Source: Pseudidiomarina terrestris (lineage in GTDB: Bacteria; Pseudomonadota; Gammaproteobacteria; Enterobacterales; Alteromonadaceae). Taken from it: DNA of 64,000 bases. Under the pieces are notes generated by a model. That model was not told the DNA's origin, made no database searches, and saw only the letters and a program-made list of their open reading frames with translations. Position 1 is the stretch's first letter, and each line of letters opens with the position of its first letter. The stretch covers positions 372,001-436,000 of the forward strand of contig NZ_JAGGJF010000001.1 in the NCBI RefSeq assembly GCF_030466405.1, written 5' to 3'. Of this stretch, positions 17,904 to 29,162 are shown piece by piece. The position numbers and the translations under genes are program-made.

Positions 17904-19390
17904 GCCTGCTCCTCCGTGTAAGCTGCACCCGCCCGGCGCAAGGCATCGGGCTGTAATTCGGTGGCCGCTAAGTCTTTTGCGATGGCCCCAATATTGCCAG
18001 CGCCTTGCGCCAACAACATATCCTTGGGTTGCAAAATGTCAGCCAGAACTTTCATAAGTTCGCCCCGGTCACCGACATAAATCGGCTCAACTTTTCCGCG
18101 CAGTCGCAGCGATTTCGCCAGCGAACGACTATCTGCGCCCTGCACCGCTGCCTCGCCGGCACTATAGACATCGAGCAGCAACAGCACATCGACCTCTGCC
18201 AACACCGAGACAAACTCATCGTATAAATCCCGGGTGCGTGAGTAACGATGCGGCTGAAATGCCATGACCAGGCGATGTTCAGGCCAACCGGCCCGGGCCG
18301 CGGCTATGGTCGCGGCAACTTCAGTCGGATGATGACCATAATCATCGATGAGCATGACCTCGCCCTGTTGGTTATCCCGCTCACTTGGATACTGGCCGAG
18401 TAACTGAAAGCGGCGACCGATACCACTGAAATCTTTCAATGCCTGTTGAATGGCCGCGTCGTCGATACCTTCATCGGTGGCGACTGCGATCGCGGCCAGC
18501 GCGTTGAGTACATTGTGCCGGCCAGGCAAGTTGACCGTCACGTCCAGCGGCGCTTTCGCTTTACGATGAACCTTAAAGTGACTCTGTCCGCTCTGCTGCT
18601 GGTAATCGGACCCACGCACATCAGCATCGTCGCTAAAGCCATAGGTCGTCATTTGCCGGCCAATCCGCGGCATTAACTCGCGAATCACCGGATCATCGAC
18701 ACAAATCACAGCCAGGCCGTAAAACGGCAGGTTGTGCAGGAAGTCGATATAGGTATCCAGCAAACGGTTGAAGTCACCACCGTAAGTGTCCATATGATCG
18801 GCTTCGACATTAGTGACCACTGCGACCATAGGTTGTAAGTGCAGAAACGACGCATCCGACTCATCGGCTTCGGCAATCAAATATTTACTCGAACCCAAGC
18901 GGGCATTACTACCAGCACTGTTGAGCAAGCCACCAATAACAAAGGTTGGATCCAGTTCCGCCTCGGCAAAAATACTGGCCAGCAACGAGGTTGTGGTCGT
19001 TTTGCCATGGGTGCCAGCCACCGCAATCCCATGCCGGAAGCGCATCAGCTCCGCCAGCATCTCAGCGCGGCGAACCTGTGGAATAAACGCGGCCTGAGCG
19101 GCTTGTAACTCGCTGTTGTCCGGCTGTATTGCCGAGCTCACCACGATGACATCAGCGCCGGCAACATTGCTCTCGTCATGCCCCATGTAAATCGTAGCGC
19201 CTAACTCAGCCAGACGTTTGGTGTTAGCGTTTTCAGCCAGGTCTGAACCGGTAATGGTGTAGCCCTGATTCAACAATACTTCGGCGATACCGCCCATTCC
19301 GGCACCACCGATTCCGACAAAGTGGATTCGGCGGACACGGCGCATTTCCGGTACGCTGACAGCGGTGAATGGGGTTGACGTCATAGCCAT
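17900..19390 (-). CDS. murC: UDP-N-acetylmuramate--L-alanine ligase
   Basis: MurC adds L-Ala to UDP-MurNAc, the first step of stem peptide synthesis in the cytosol. The 496 residues contain the N-terminal nucleotide-binding motif [18 protein letters not shown], the Mur ligase ATP loop [11 protein letters not shown] and the central [13 protein letters not shown]. The start overlaps murG by about 10 bases. An ATG two codons downstream is equally possible. Confidence 0.97.
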   Translation of the reverse strand: MAMTSTPFTAVSVPEMRRVRRIHFVGIGGAGMGGIAEVLLNQGYTITGSDLAENANTKRLAELGATIYMGHDESNVAGADVIVVSSAIQPDNSELQAAQAAFIPQVRRAEMLAELMRFRHGIAVAGTHGKTTTTSLLASIFAEAELDPTFVIGGLLNSAGSNARLGSSKYLIAEADESDASFLHLQPMVAVVTNVEADHMDTYGGDFNRLLDTYIDFLHNLPFYGLAVICVDDPVIRELMPRIGRQMTTYGFSDDADVRGSDYQQQSGQSHFKVHRKAKAPLDVTVNLPGRHNVLNALAAIAVATDEGIDDAAIQQALKDFSGIGRRFQLLGQYPSERDNQQGEVMLIDDYGHHPTEVAATIAAARAGWPEHRLVMAFQPHRYSRTRDLYDEFVSVLAEVDVLLLLDVYSAGEAAVQGADSRSLAKSLRLRGKVEPIYVGDRGELMKVLADILQPKDMLLAQGAGNIGAIAKDLAATELQPDALRRAGAAYTEEQA

Positions 19391-20448
19391 TGCTCACACC
19401 TCTCAACCACGACTTCGGTGGCATCGGGACGCGCCGCCGCCTGGGCCCGCGTCCGCATTTGTTCTAATTGTTCAGGATGCGCAAGCCAGTCTTCCAGGAT
19501 GTCGACCAACGGCTGAATTTTCTCCAGCTGGGCTTGCGGCAACAATGCGCCGGCTCCGGCGCTTACCAATTCTTTCGCATTAGCGGTTTGATGGTCATCG
19601 ACCGCGTGCGGCAAAGGCACAAAGAGTGCCGGTGTCGCGACCACTGCCAGTTCACTCACGGTCAGTGCGCCAGCCCGGCAGATCACGACATCAGCCTGCG
19701 CATAGGCGCTGTGCATGGCCTCGATAAATTCCACCACTTCAACAGCGGCGATGCCTTGCTGCTGATACGCCTGCTCAACCTCGGCGACGCGGCCCTGACC
19801 GCACTGATGTACGACCTGCAGTCGCTGCAGTGCGCTCAGTTGGCCCACTGCTTGCGGCACTGCCAGATTGAGCGCCTGAGCACCAAGACTGCCACCGACC
19901 ACCAGCAAGCGTAGTTTGTCATCTGTTGATTTTTGCGGCTGTGCACCCATCCAGTCGGCGCGCAACGGGTTACCCGTAACTTCCGCGCCGGGCAGCTGCT
20001 GCTGTGCAGCGGCGAAGCCGACCATCACGTGCTGGGCGAAGCGCGCCAGCATTTTGTTCGTTAATCCGGCCACCGCGTTCTGTTCATGTACCAATAACGG
20101 AATCCCTGCCGCTTTTGCGGCGAGTCCGGCAGGCCCGCAGACATAGCCGCCGAAACTCAGCACCACCTGCGTGCGATGCTGACGATAAAGTTTACGGCAC
20201 TGACCGATGGCTTTCAGCATCCGCAGGGGCATCATCAATTTGCGTAACACGCCATGACCGCGCAGCCCTTGCATGGAGATCTGCTCCAACTGGAAACCAG
20301 CGGCGGGCACGACGCGTGCCTCTAAGCGTTGCTCCGTAGTGCCAAGCCAGACCACGGTGTGGCCGCGCTCGCGCAATTTTTCGGCAACGGCCAGGGCAGG
20401 AAATACGTGGCCACCGGTACCAGCAGCAGCAATCATAATCTGGCTCAT
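19381..20448 (-). CDS. murG: Lipid II synthase MurG
   Basis: MurG is a peripheral membrane GT-B glycosyltransferase that transfers GlcNAc from UDP-GlcNAc to lipid I, making lipid II. Glycine-rich loops GTGGH (residues 10-14) and [10 protein letters not shown], and the donor-binding segment [15 protein letters not shown], are present. The 355-residue length is normal. It overlaps ftsW by four bases. Confidence 0.97.
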   Translation of the reverse strand: MSQIMIAAAGTGGHVFPALAVAEKLRERGHTVVWLGTTEQRLEARVVPAAGFQLEQISMQGLRGHGVLRKLMMPLRMLKAIGQCRKLYRQHRTQVVLSFGGYVCGPAGLAAKAAGIPLLVHEQNAVAGLTNKMLARFAQHVMVGFAAAQQQLPGAEVTGNPLRADWMGAQPQKSTDDKLRLLVVGGSLGAQALNLAVPQAVGQLSALQRLQVVHQCGQGRVAEVEQAYQQQGIAAVEVVEFIEAMHSAYAQADVVICRAGALTVSELAVVATPALFVPLPHAVDDHQTANAKELVSAGAGALLPQAQLEKIQPLVDILEDWLAHPEQLEQMRTRAQAAARPDATEVVVERCEQWL

Positions 20449-21725
20449 GCTGAAGCCCTCCGTCGCCGTAGCCCGGTCCGTGGAGTGACCTTCACACTTG
20501 CCACCCGTATTTCGTAGTCAATGCGTAATAACACTCCCAGTGCGACACAGCTTACCAACAGGCTGGTGCCACCATAAGAAATCAGTGGCAGGGTCAGACC
20601 TTTGGTGGGCAGCATACCGGCCGCAGCGCCTATGTTGACCAGTGCCTGAAAGGCAAACCAGATGCCGATGCCATAGGCGACAAAGGCGCTGAAGCGCGCG
20701 TCCATCTGCAGCCCCCGGCGGCCAATCAAAAGTGCCCGCACAACAATGGCAAAGACCGCCAGCAACACCGCTACGATGCCCAGAAAGCCAAGCTCTTCCC
20801 CAACTACGGCCATGATAAAATCCGTATGTGCTTCAGGTAAGTACTGTAATTTCTGAATGCTGTTCCCCAGGCCTTGGCCCAGCCAGTCACCCCGGCCAAA
20901 TGCCATCAGCGACTGGGTCAGCTGATAGCCGCTGCCAAACGGGTCCTGCCAGGGATCAAGGAAAGAGGTCACGCGCTGCATACGGTACGGCTCTTTAATG
21001 ATTAACAGGGTCACCACCACAGCGAGGGTGATAATGATGCCGAAGAACTGCCACAACCGCGCGCCAGCCAAAAACAGCATGCCCACAGCAATGCTGACCA
21101 TCACCGCCATTGAACCGAAATCCGGTTGCATCAGCAGCAACACCGCAAAACAGGCCAGCACGCATAGCGGTTTAAAGAATTCTTTCAGGTTTTCCTGCAC
21201 CAGATTGATACGCCGCGCCAGGTAGCTACTCAGGTAAATGACGAAAAAGAATTTAGCCAGTTCCGCCACCTGCAACGTAATAGGTCCGAATTTGAGCCAG
21301 CGCTGAGCGCCATTGACTTCATGGCCGATGAGCAGCACTACAATCAGTAACGCCAGGCCCAGTAACAGCAATCCGCTGCTACCTTTGAACCACCAGTCGG
21401 ACGGTACCTGTACCACGGTCGCCAGCAACGCCAACCCAAGGGTCAGGTACATGCAGTGACGAATGACAAAATGAAACGGATTATTGGTTAAACGCTCGGC
21501 GACCGGAAACGACGCTGAACTGACCATTACCAGACCAAACGCCAGCAGGCCCAGGGCCAGCCATAACAGCACGCGGTCATAAAGAATGCTCTGCTCTGGC
21601 AACCACCAGTCGCGAATCCGCGTCCACGGCGACTGCCCGGCAGCAACTTCCTGAATGCTGAGTTCAAGTTGCTGCTCTTTACTCTCTTTCAGCTGCTTGG
21701 CGCGAAGTGCTGCGGTATCAGTCAT
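20445..21725 (-). CDS. ftsW: SEDS peptidoglycan glycosyltransferase FtsW
   Basis: FtsW is the septal peptidoglycan polymerase that works with FtsI. The 426 residues have a cytoplasmic N-terminus of about 60 residues, then about ten membrane segments. The SEDS signatures are VMVSSASF near the first segment, YQLTQSLMAFGRGDWLGQGLG, YLPEAHTDFIMAVVGEELGFLG and LPLISYGGTSLLVS. The ATG at 21725 gives a natural N-terminus and overlaps murD by eight bases; upstream extension of the frame is antisense to murD coding and unlikely. Confidence 0.96.
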   Translation of the reverse strand: MTDTAALRAKQLKESKEQQLELSIQEVAAGQSPWTRIRDWWLPEQSILYDRVLLWLALGLLAFGLVMVSSASFPVAERLTNNPFHFVIRHCMYLTLGLALLATVVQVPSDWWFKGSSGLLLLGLALLIVVLLIGHEVNGAQRWLKFGPITLQVAELAKFFFVIYLSSYLARRINLVQENLKEFFKPLCVLACFAVLLLMQPDFGSMAVMVSIAVGMLFLAGARLWQFFGIIITLAVVVTLLIIKEPYRMQRVTSFLDPWQDPFGSGYQLTQSLMAFGRGDWLGQGLGNSIQKLQYLPEAHTDFIMAVVGEELGFLGIVAVLLAVFAIVVRALLIGRRGLQMDARFSAFVAYGIGIWFAFQALVNIGAAAGMLPTKGLTLPLISYGGTSLLVSCVALGVLLRIDYEIRVASVKVTPRTGLRRRRASA

Positions 21726-23103
21726 GCGGCACCTCCTGCGCTTGGTTCTCTTGCAGTTGCTCCAGCACCGCGGTTTTAAACTGCTCACCGCGGTCCTGAT
21801 AATTTTTAAACATGTCCAGGCTGGCGCAGGCTGGTGCCAGTAACACCGCACTGTTGCGGGTAGCCAGTTTGTCCGCAACCCGAACCGCTTCCGTTAAATC
21901 CTGTACCTGAGTCACCTGATCGTGATGCTGAGCAATACGATCCGCATCACGGCCAAGCACGATGAGTTCATCAACCAATTGCAGCGCGCTTCTGAACGTG
22001 ACGAAGTCAGCGCCTTTACCATCGCCGCCGGCGATCAGGATAAGTTTACCGGTGACCAGCGGACGCAAGCCCTCAATGGCCGCTTCCGCGGCGCCAATAT
22101 TGGTTGCTTTTGAGTCGTTTATCCAGCGCACACCGTCGCTATCGGCCACCAGTTCACAGCGGTGGGGCAGCCCTTTAAATGCCCGTAATGCCGGTAGCAC
22201 TTTGGTTAACTCAATTCCCATGCTCAGCACTAACGCCAGGGCAGCCTGCACGTTCAGCAGATTATGCACGCCGGCAAGCTGCAACTCCGATGCGGCGATT
22301 AACGGCTCATCCGCGACGCAGATAAACAGCTCATCATCACCCTGGCACAGGCCCAACAAGCCCGGCACTTCGTTATCAGGGGCGTCACGACCGAAGCTAA
22401 GCTGCTGCGCGAGGGGGATGGTCTGCGGCGCGGTGACACGCTGATCACGATTCCAGATGCCGAGCTCGGCATTGCTATAGATACGATGTTTAGAGGCAGT
22501 ATAAGCCTGCCGGTCAGCATAGCGATCTAAATGGTCATCGCTGATGTTGAGCAGCGCCGCGGCGTGCAGCTTAAGGTCGTGCATGCTATCCAGCTGAAAG
22601 CTCGACAGCTCAAGTACGTAAACCTCCACCTCCGGAGCCAGTACGTCCAGCATCGGCACGCCGATATTGCCACCCACCGCTACATTCTTACCGGCGGCGC
22701 GCAACAGTTCACCGGTCAACTGAGTAACCGTGGACTTGCCGTTCGAGCCAGTGATCGCCAGCACCGGTGCCTGCGCATAGTGCGCGAAGATATCCGCATC
22801 CCCAACCAGGCAAATGCCGGCGTCCTGGGCCATTTGCAATGCCGGCAGGCGCAAATCCAATCCCGGACTGACCACCAGCAGGTCGCAGGCGGCGAGTTCG
22901 CCAATATCAAGTTCACCGGTAAAGAGTTCCAGCGAGCCATCTAATTGCTGTAACTCGTCCGCCAGAGGCGGCTGCGCACGCGTATCAAACACTAACGGTC
23001 GAATCCCCTGCTGCAACAGAAAGCGCACACACGAAAGTCCCGACTGGCCGAGTCCGACCACGCCGATGACATCGTATTTGTGCAGTGCTGCAAGGTAACT
23101 CAA
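21718..23103 (-). CDS. murD: UDP-N-acetylmuramoylalanine--D-glutamate ligase
   Basis: MurD adds D-Glu to UDP-MurNAc-L-Ala. The 461-residue protein has an N-terminal Rossmann-like VVGLGQSGLSCVRFLLQQG, the ATP loop GSNGKSTVTQLTGELL, HRCELVADSDGVRWINDSKATN (substrate binding) and LIAGGDGKGADF. Located between mraY and ftsW in the operon. Confidence 0.97.
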   Translation of the reverse strand: MSYLAALHKYDVIGVVGLGQSGLSCVRFLLQQGIRPLVFDTRAQPPLADELQQLDGSLELFTGELDIGELAACDLLVVSPGLDLRLPALQMAQDAGICLVGDADIFAHYAQAPVLAITGSNGKSTVTQLTGELLRAAGKNVAVGGNIGVPMLDVLAPEVEVYVLELSSFQLDSMHDLKLHAAALLNISDDHLDRYADRQAYTASKHRIYSNAELGIWNRDQRVTAPQTIPLAQQLSFGRDAPDNEVPGLLGLCQGDDELFICVADEPLIAASELQLAGVHNLLNVQAALALVLSMGIELTKVLPALRAFKGLPHRCELVADSDGVRWINDSKATNIGAAEAAIEGLRPLVTGKLILIAGGDGKGADFVTFRSALQLVDELIVLGRDADRIAQHHDQVTQVQDLTEAVRVADKLATRNSAVLLAPACASLDMFKNYQDRGEQFKTAVLEQLQENQAQEVPHD

Positions 23104-23112
23104 GACCGCTCC

Positions 23113-24195
23113 TTAACGTAGCTTCAAGGTCGCCAGACCTATCAGGACAAAGACCAGTGACAAAATCCAGAACCGCACGATAACCCGTGGCTCTGGCCAA
23201 CCTTTCAATTCGTAGTGGTGATGAATGGGTGCCATTCTGAACACGCGCTTGCCGCGCAGTTTGAACGAGCCCACCTGGAGCATCACGGATACAGTTTCCA
23301 TCACAAACACACCGCCCATGATGAATAAAATCAATTCCTGCCGGACCATGACCGCAATGATTCCCAGCGCCGCACCAAGGGTCAGCGAGCCGACATCGCC
23401 CATAAAGACCTGCGCCGGATAGGTGTTGAACCAAAGGAAGCCCAGCCCGGCGCCGCAGATGGCGGTACAGACCACCAGCAGCTCGCCGGATAATGGCAAG
23501 TGCGGGATGTTCAGGTACGCGGCAAAATTGATGTTGCCTGAAACATAGGCAAAAATGCCTAAGGCGCCAGCCACCATGATGACGGGCACAATGGCCAGGC
23601 CATCCAGACCATCCGTCAGATTCACAGCGTTACTGGTGCCGACCACCACAAAGTAGGCAAGCAGGATGTACAGCATGCCAAGCTGTGGCATCAAATCTTT
23701 GAAGAAGGGCACCAGCAACTGAGTTTCAGCGCCAACGGTGGCGTTGGCATAAAGCACAACAGCTGCTGCGGTGGCAATCACCGATTGCCAGAAGTATTTC
23801 CATTTGGCCGGCAAGCCCCGCGAATTCTTTTGTACCACTTTGCGATAATCGTCGATAAAGCCGACCAGCCCAAAGCCAATCACCACCCCCAACACCACTT
23901 GCACGTAGCGATTGGAAAGGTCAGCCCAAAGCACGGTGGAAAGTACGATGGCGGCAATAATCAGCAGGCCGCCCATGGTCGGGGTACCGGCTTTACTCAA
24001 ATGCGACTGTGGCCCGTCATCACGAACCGCCTGGCCGATCTGCAAGCGCTGCAGATAGCGAATCAACCGTGGTCCCATCCACAGCGCGATCAGCAGCGCC
24101 GTCAGCACACTTAAAATAGCGCGCATGGTCAGGTAGGAGACGACGTTAAAGCCGCTTGCAAACTGGGTTAAATAGTCAGCTAGCCAAACTAGCAT
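23113..24195 (-). CDS. mraY: Phospho-MurNAc-pentapeptide transferase MraY
   Basis: MraY is an integral membrane enzyme that transfers phospho-MurNAc-pentapeptide to undecaprenyl phosphate, forming lipid I. The 360-residue protein has about ten membrane segments. Family motifs seen are [23 protein letters not shown] (Asp pair), [14 protein letters not shown] and [12 protein letters not shown]. The C-terminal [16 protein letters not shown] is the conserved HHH loop. The start overlaps murF by seven bases. Confidence 0.98.
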   Translation of the reverse strand: MLVWLADYLTQFASGFNVVSYLTMRAILSVLTALLIALWMGPRLIRYLQRLQIGQAVRDDGPQSHLSKAGTPTMGGLLIIAAIVLSTVLWADLSNRYVQVVLGVVIGFGLVGFIDDYRKVVQKNSRGLPAKWKYFWQSVIATAAAVVLYANATVGAETQLLVPFFKDLMPQLGMLYILLAYFVVVGTSNAVNLTDGLDGLAIVPVIMVAGALGIFAYVSGNINFAAYLNIPHLPLSGELLVVCTAICGAGLGFLWFNTYPAQVFMGDVGSLTLGAALGIIAVMVRQELILFIMGGVFVMETVSVMLQVGSFKLRGKRVFRMAPIHHHYELKGWPEPRVIVRFWILSLVFVLIGLATLKLR

Positions 24196-25625
24196 GCGTG
24201 TTTTCCTTCTTGGCCTAAGCTTGGGTGTAATTCGCTTGCGCGTGCTTGCAGGGCTGCGATAACACGTTCCATATGGGCACTACGTGAGCCTTTCACCAAA
24301 ATGGTAATAGGCGTTGAAGCCTGTTGCGCAGCTGCAATAATGGCATTCACCAAAGCGTCCTGGTCGGAAAAATGTCTGCCACCACGGCCATTGAACACTT
24401 CACTGGCGCTCTGGCTCAGCACTCCCAAGGTATAAAGATTGTCGATATTAGCTTGAATCGCGTAGGCGCCGATCTCTTCATGATAATGGCGGGCGTCCTC
24501 ACCAAGCTCTCCCATATCGCCGAGCACCATCATGCGCCAGCCCGGGTAAACTGCAAGCATGTCCAGCGCGGCTTTCACCGAGCCAACATTAGCGTTGTAA
24601 CTGTCATCAATGAGTTTGATATGGTCACTTAAAGGCACCACCTGCATGCGTCCGGGAACTGGCTTTAAAGCCGCCAGGGCAGCCTGTGCATCAGCGAGCG
24701 GACAACCTACCTCAACGGCAGCAGCTATGGCTACCAGTGCATTGTCAACGTTGTGTAAACCTGGCAGGTTAAGCGTGATTCGTGCTGATTCCGCGGTGCC
24801 GCTCAATGCTTTGTCCAGATCCACAGTAAAGCTGGCACAGCCCTGCTCGTCGATCGCAACATCGGTTGCGCGAATCGCAGCGCCGGTGTCCTGACCAAAG
24901 GTCAAATGGCGGCAATGGGTAATCTGTTTTTGCCAGGATGGCGCAAACTCTGAGCGAATCGGGGTCAGCGCTAAGCCATCGGCATTCAAGCCTTTAAAAA
25001 TTTCGGACTTGGCGCGAAATACACCATGCACGCTACCAAACCCTTCCACATGCGCCGGTGCGACATTATTGATAATGGCGACATCCGGTTGTGTTAAGCG
25101 GGTGGTATAAGCAATTTCACCCAAATGATTTGCCCCCAGCTCGATAATCGCCAGGTCATGGCTTGGCTCTAAGCGCAATAAGGTTAAGGGCACGCCGATG
25201 TCATTATTAAAGTTGCCCGCTGTGGCCAGCACATTGCCCTGGGTTTGCAAAATCGCCGCCAGCATCTCTTTGACGGTGGTCTTGCCACTGCTGCCAGTGA
25301 TAGCAATAGTTTTTGGTTGCACACTGGCTTTTACCGCGGCGCCGAGCTGACCCAGTGCATGACGGGTATCAGCGACCACAATTTGCGGTACCTGCTGCGC
25401 GTCTGGCAGGTCCACATGACGTTCGACCATGAGTGCTTTCGCACCTTTACTCACGGCATCGGCCGCAAACTCATGGGCATCAAAATTAGGCCCCTGCAGA
25501 GCAATGAATAAGCAGCCCTCGGGCAGCTCACGTGTATCGGTACTGACCGACTCAATACTGCAGTTATCGCCAAATAACTGACCGTCGACGGCACGACTAA
25601 TCCACTGCATATCTGTTTTGATCAT
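24189..25625 (-). CDS. murF: UDP-MurNAc-tripeptide--D-alanyl-D-alanine ligase
   Basis: MurF adds D-Ala-D-Ala to complete the pentapeptide. The 478-residue protein has the N-terminal domain with [20 protein letters not shown], the ATP loop [26 protein letters not shown] [15 protein letters not shown], and [20 protein letters not shown]. It overlaps murE by four bases. Confidence 0.97.
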   Translation of the reverse strand: MIKTDMQWISRAVDGQLFGDNCSIESVSTDTRELPEGCLFIALQGPNFDAHEFAADAVSKGAKALMVERHVDLPDAQQVPQIVVADTRHALGQLGAAVKASVQPKTIAITGSSGKTTVKEMLAAILQTQGNVLATAGNFNNDIGVPLTLLRLEPSHDLAIIELGANHLGEIAYTTRLTQPDVAIINNVAPAHVEGFGSVHGVFRAKSEIFKGLNADGLALTPIRSEFAPSWQKQITHCRHLTFGQDTGAAIRATDVAIDEQGCASFTVDLDKALSGTAESARITLNLPGLHNVDNALVAIAAAVEVGCPLADAQAALAALKPVPGRMQVVPLSDHIKLIDDSYNANVGSVKAALDMLAVYPGWRMMVLGDMGELGEDARHYHEEIGAYAIQANIDNLYTLGVLSQSASEVFNGRGGRHFSDQDALVNAIIAAAQQASTPITILVKGSRSAHMERVIAALQARASELHPSLGQEGKHAC

Positions 25626-27109
25626 GACTGCCCCCCGCTCACCTGTTGTCTCACTAACAACTCAGCAACCAGCGCGCGCTCATCATAGGCAATGCGCTGC
25701 TGGCCAATTACCTGATAATCTTCATGGCCTTTACCGGCCAGCACCACAACGTCTTTCGGCTGGGCTTTGGCAATAGTTTCAGTAACGGCGCGCTCGCGTC
25801 CGGCAATAACCTCAACCTTGTCCTGCTGAGGGATCCCGGTCAAAATATCGCGCACAATCTGCTCCGGCTCTTCCGTACGGGGATTGTCGTCGGTCACCAC
25901 CACGCGGTCGGCGAATTGAGCGGCGACGGCGCCCATTTGCGGGCGTTTGCCACGGTCGCGGTCACCACCGCAGCCGAATAAGCACCACAGCTCGCCGTGA
26001 CAATGCCGGCGCAGGGCAGTTAACACCTGCTGCAAGGCATCCGGCGTATGCGCGTAGTCAACAATAACCAGCGCCTGGCCCGGTTGCGTAAAGGCTTCCA
26101 TGCGTCCGGGCACAGGATGCAATCCACGCACCGCCTGACAAATTGCGGCCCAGTCGAAATCCAGCCGGGCAACGGCAACCATCGCCGCCAGCAAATTGTA
26201 AATATTGAACTCGCCCAACAGCGGAGAAGCGACCGGGTACTCAAGGCGCCCGCTCTCGGCGGGGACGTTGAGCGTGAAATCTGTACCGGCATCACCAAAA
26301 TGCACTGCACTCGCATACACGCCGTGCTCATGCTGCTGCGGATGTAAACTAAAACGCCACGCATCGGGACGGTCCGGCAGCCAGGCGCTTAATGCCGCAT
26401 CATCACTGTTCAATACAGCGTTTGCGGAGCTAAGCTCGGTAAACAGACGCCGTTTGGCACCGGCGTAATTGCTCATCGTGCCGTGGTAATCCAGGTGATC
26501 GCGGCTGATATTGGTCGCCACTGCGACAGCAAAAGGAATAGCTTCCACGCGTCGTTGCACCAGGGCATGCGAGGAAACTTCCATTGCCACCACGGTCGCA
26601 CCCTCGGCACGCAGGGCGGCCAGGCGTTGCTGCACCGCAATCGGATCCGGGGTGGTGTGGGTTTCCGGAAGTAAAGCGCCAGGGAAACCGCTGCCTGTGG
26701 TACCAATCACACCCGCTTTCACACCCAGTCCATCCAGCAACTGGGCTATCAAATAGGTTACGGAGGTTTTGCCATTGGTGCCGGTAACCCCGATCACCTG
26801 CAGATGTTTGCCGGGTTCGCCGTAGAATCGTGCCGCAATGCGCGACAACTGCTCTTTCAACTGGGGAACCTCAACCACTACCGTGTTGCCATGCTGCTCG
26901 ACATCGACGCCATCGGCTTCACAAAGCACCACGCTTGCGCCCGCAGCGATGGCCGCATCAATGTAATCGCGGCCGTCGACCTGATAGCCCGGCACCGCTA
27001 CAAAAGCATCGCCTGGTGCCACTTGCCGACTGTCCAGTTTCAGGCCACCAATGGCGACCTCCGGCAGGGGCAAAGGGTAGACAGGTAAAAGCTGTGGCAA
27101 CTGCATCAT
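25622..27109 (-). CDS. murE: UDP-MurNAc-tripeptide synthetase MurE (meso-DAP adding)
   Basis: MurE adds the third stem-peptide residue. The 495-residue protein has LDSRQVAPGDAFVAVPG, the ATP loop GTNGKTSVTYLIAQLL and the C-terminal motif DDNPRTEEP. In characterised enzymes the DNPR motif marks the meso-diaminopimelate-specific type, as expected for a Gram-negative bacterium. It overlaps ftsI by four bases. Confidence 0.97.
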   Translation of the reverse strand: MMQLPQLLPVYPLPLPEVAIGGLKLDSRQVAPGDAFVAVPGYQVDGRDYIDAAIAAGASVVLCEADGVDVEQHGNTVVVEVPQLKEQLSRIAARFYGEPGKHLQVIGVTGTNGKTSVTYLIAQLLDGLGVKAGVIGTTGSGFPGALLPETHTTPDPIAVQQRLAALRAEGATVVAMEVSSHALVQRRVEAIPFAVAVATNISRDHLDYHGTMSNYAGAKRRLFTELSSANAVLNSDDAALSAWLPDRPDAWRFSLHPQQHEHGVYASAVHFGDAGTDFTLNVPAESGRLEYPVASPLLGEFNIYNLLAAMVAVARLDFDWAAICQAVRGLHPVPGRMEAFTQPGQALVIVDYAHTPDALQQVLTALRRHCHGELWCLFGCGGDRDRGKRPQMGAVAAQFADRVVVTDDNPRTEEPEQIVRDILTGIPQQDKVEVIAGRERAVTETIAKAQPKDVVVLAGKGHEDYQVIGQQRIAYDERALVAELLVRQQVSGGQS

Positions 27110-28854
27110 TGTCCACCTCCAAAGCCTGCGACCCGCAGTTGCGTGTCTTCCAGATGGTCAGGGGCAACATTCATTGCCCGCAGTGCGTCACCGACGATTT
27201 CCGCGAAAATAGGTGCGGAAACGGTACTGCCATAATAATCATCACCGCTTGGTTCATTGATCGTTACCACTACCGCGATGCGGGGGTCGCTCACCGGCGC
27301 CACGCCGGCGAACAAGGTCACGTATTCATCACCGTAGCCACCGGCAATTGCTTTTCGTGCCGTGCCGGTTTTGCCCGCCACCCGATAGCCTGGCACCCGC
27401 GCGTTTTTGGCGCTGCCATCTGCGACCACCTGCTCTAACATCAGCAGTACCGCTTCAGCATTCTCACGCGATACCACTTGGCGGCCGGGCGGCAATTCAC
27501 CCTCTGCGCGACGCTGAATGGTTAACGGACGGTGCACACCGCCACTGGCGATGACCGAGTAGGCCTGGGCCAACTGCAGTGTCGTTGCCGTCAGGCCATA
27601 ACCAAAGGATAGCGTTGCCACCTCAAAATCTGACCAGCGTGTGCGATGTTGCAGCACGCCATAACTTTCTCCAATCATGCCAATACCTGTGTCATTGCCG
27701 AGGCCGACCGCAGCATAGGTTGCCAGTAGCTGCTCGACACCTGTGAGTAAGGCAATCTTGGACGAGCCCATATTGCTGGAGTTCTGTAAAACTTCGGTAA
27801 TGCTCTGCTCGCCGCGGTTGATCGGATCGCTGACCCGGCGACCGCCGAGGCGCATCCAGCCAGGATTGGTATCGATAATGGTATCTTTCTCAATTGCGCC
27901 AGCTTCCAGTCCGGCTAAAACCACCAATGGTTTCATCGTTGAGCCAGGCTCGTAGGCATCGGTAATGACCCGGTTACGCATGCGATGCGGTTGCAAATCG
28001 GTGCGATTATTCGGGTTAAAGGACGGGCTGTTGACCATCGCCAATACTTCGCCAGTGTCAACATCGACAATCACTGCTGAACCCGAGGTTGCCTGATGAT
28101 AGCGCACGGCTTTTTTCAACTCGGCATAGGCCAGTGATTGCAAACGTTGATCAATACTTAGCGTTAATTGTTTTGGTTGTTTGGCGGCGGTAGTACTTAT
28201 TTCTTCAACAACCCGTCCTTGTGCATCCTTGCGATACAGCCGTTCACCCGGCGTCCCTGTTAGAACCTCGTTATAAGCGGCTTCAAGCCCCTCAATGCCC
28301 ATACCATCGATATCGGTAAAACCCACCAGATGCGCGGTGATTTCACCGACCGGATAGAACCGGCGTGATTCAGTTTTTAAATAGATGCCAGGAATTCCCA
28401 ACTGGCGCACGTAATCTGCGACCGCTGGCGTGACCTTGCGCTCCAGATACACAAACCGGCGCTTCGGATCGGCGACCCGGGCCATTAAGGTGTCCACATC
28501 AGTACGGAAAACCTCAGCCAGCGCCAGCCAACGCTCGCGATTCGCTAAGCCCTGGCCCTCGTGTACGCGCTGCGGATCTGCCCATACGGTTTGCACGGGC
28601 ACACTTACCGCGAGCTCGCGGCCGTGACGATCGACGATGGTACCGCGCTGTACCAGGGTTGGATCCATCCGTAGCGAGCGGCGATCACCTTCGTAAATCA
28701 GTTGCTCAGGCTCAATCACCTGGATGAAAGCGGCGCGCCCAACCAGACTTGCAAACACTGCAAATACGACAAACAGAGCAAAGTAAAAACGTCCCTGCCC
28801 TAAATGCGGCTGTATGCCCTTTTTCTGATTGCGCTTCCGAGGTGTTACTGCCAT
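27106..28854 (-). CDS. ftsI: Septal peptidoglycan transpeptidase FtsI (PBP3)
   Basis: FtsI is the class B penicillin-binding protein that crosslinks septal peptidoglycan with FtsW. The 582 residues have a basic cytoplasmic N-terminus and one membrane segment (FYFALFVVFAVFASLVGRAAF). A pedestal domain (RGTIVDRHGRELAVSVPV) and the transpeptidase domain follow, with STMK (in EPGSTMKPLV), SSN (in LQNSSNMGSSK) and KTGTA. The ATG at 28854 overlaps ftsL by 10 bases and gives a standard N-terminus; upstream extension of the frame was rejected. Confidence 0.97.
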   Translation of the reverse strand: MAVTPRKRNQKKGIQPHLGQGRFYFALFVVFAVFASLVGRAAFIQVIEPEQLIYEGDRRSLRMDPTLVQRGTIVDRHGRELAVSVPVQTVWADPQRVHEGQGLANRERWLALAEVFRTDVDTLMARVADPKRRFVYLERKVTPAVADYVRQLGIPGIYLKTESRRFYPVGEITAHLVGFTDIDGMGIEGLEAAYNEVLTGTPGERLYRKDAQGRVVEEISTTAAKQPKQLTLSIDQRLQSLAYAELKKAVRYHQATSGSAVIVDVDTGEVLAMVNSPSFNPNNRTDLQPHRMRNRVITDAYEPGSTMKPLVVLAGLEAGAIEKDTIIDTNPGWMRLGGRRVSDPINRGEQSITEVLQNSSNMGSSKIALLTGVEQLLATYAAVGLGNDTGIGMIGESYGVLQHRTRWSDFEVATLSFGYGLTATTLQLAQAYSVIASGGVHRPLTIQRRAEGELPPGRQVVSRENAEAVLLMLEQVVADGSAKNARVPGYRVAGKTGTARKAIAGGYGDEYVTLFAGVAPVSDPRIAVVVTINEPSGDDYYGSTVSAPIFAEIVGDALRAMNVAPDHLEDTQLRVAGFGGGQ

Positions 28855-29162
28855 GGCACCAGCACCTCCTGTTTTCCTTCCGGACGAACCATGCCTAGCC
28901 GCTGACTGGCAATCCGCTCTACCCGACTGTGCTCGGTCAACGCCGTTTGCTCGATTTGCAAGTGGCGCCACTCGATGTCAATTTGATCACGCTGCGATAA
29001 CAGATCATCGCGTTCTATGGTCAACAAACGATTCGCATGCGCGATATAGATGACTGCCAGTGCGCTGGCCAGGATGCAGGCAAATAACAAAATCACCAGC
29101 TTCTGCTGGCGTAAGTCATTAAACAACACAGATAACAAAGTCGGCACGCGGCTATTGGTCAT
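28845..29162 (-). CDS. ftsL: Cell division protein FtsL
   Basis: FtsL is a small bitopic divisome protein forming a coiled coil with FtsB and binding FtsQ, and it activates FtsWI. The 105 residues contain a cytoplasmic head, a membrane segment (about residues 22-42, [20 protein letters not shown]), then a heptad-like periplasmic helix ([23 protein letters not shown]). The conserved [13 protein letters not shown] follows. The ATG at 29162 overlaps rsmH by 11 bases and is preferred over the longer frame to 29252, which lies inside rsmH. Confidence 0.93.
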   Translation of the reverse strand: MTNSRVPTLLSVLFNDLRQQKLVILLFACILASALAVIYIAHANRLLTIERDDLLSQRDQIDIEWRHLQIEQTALTEHSRVERIASQRLGMVRPEGKQEVLVPWQ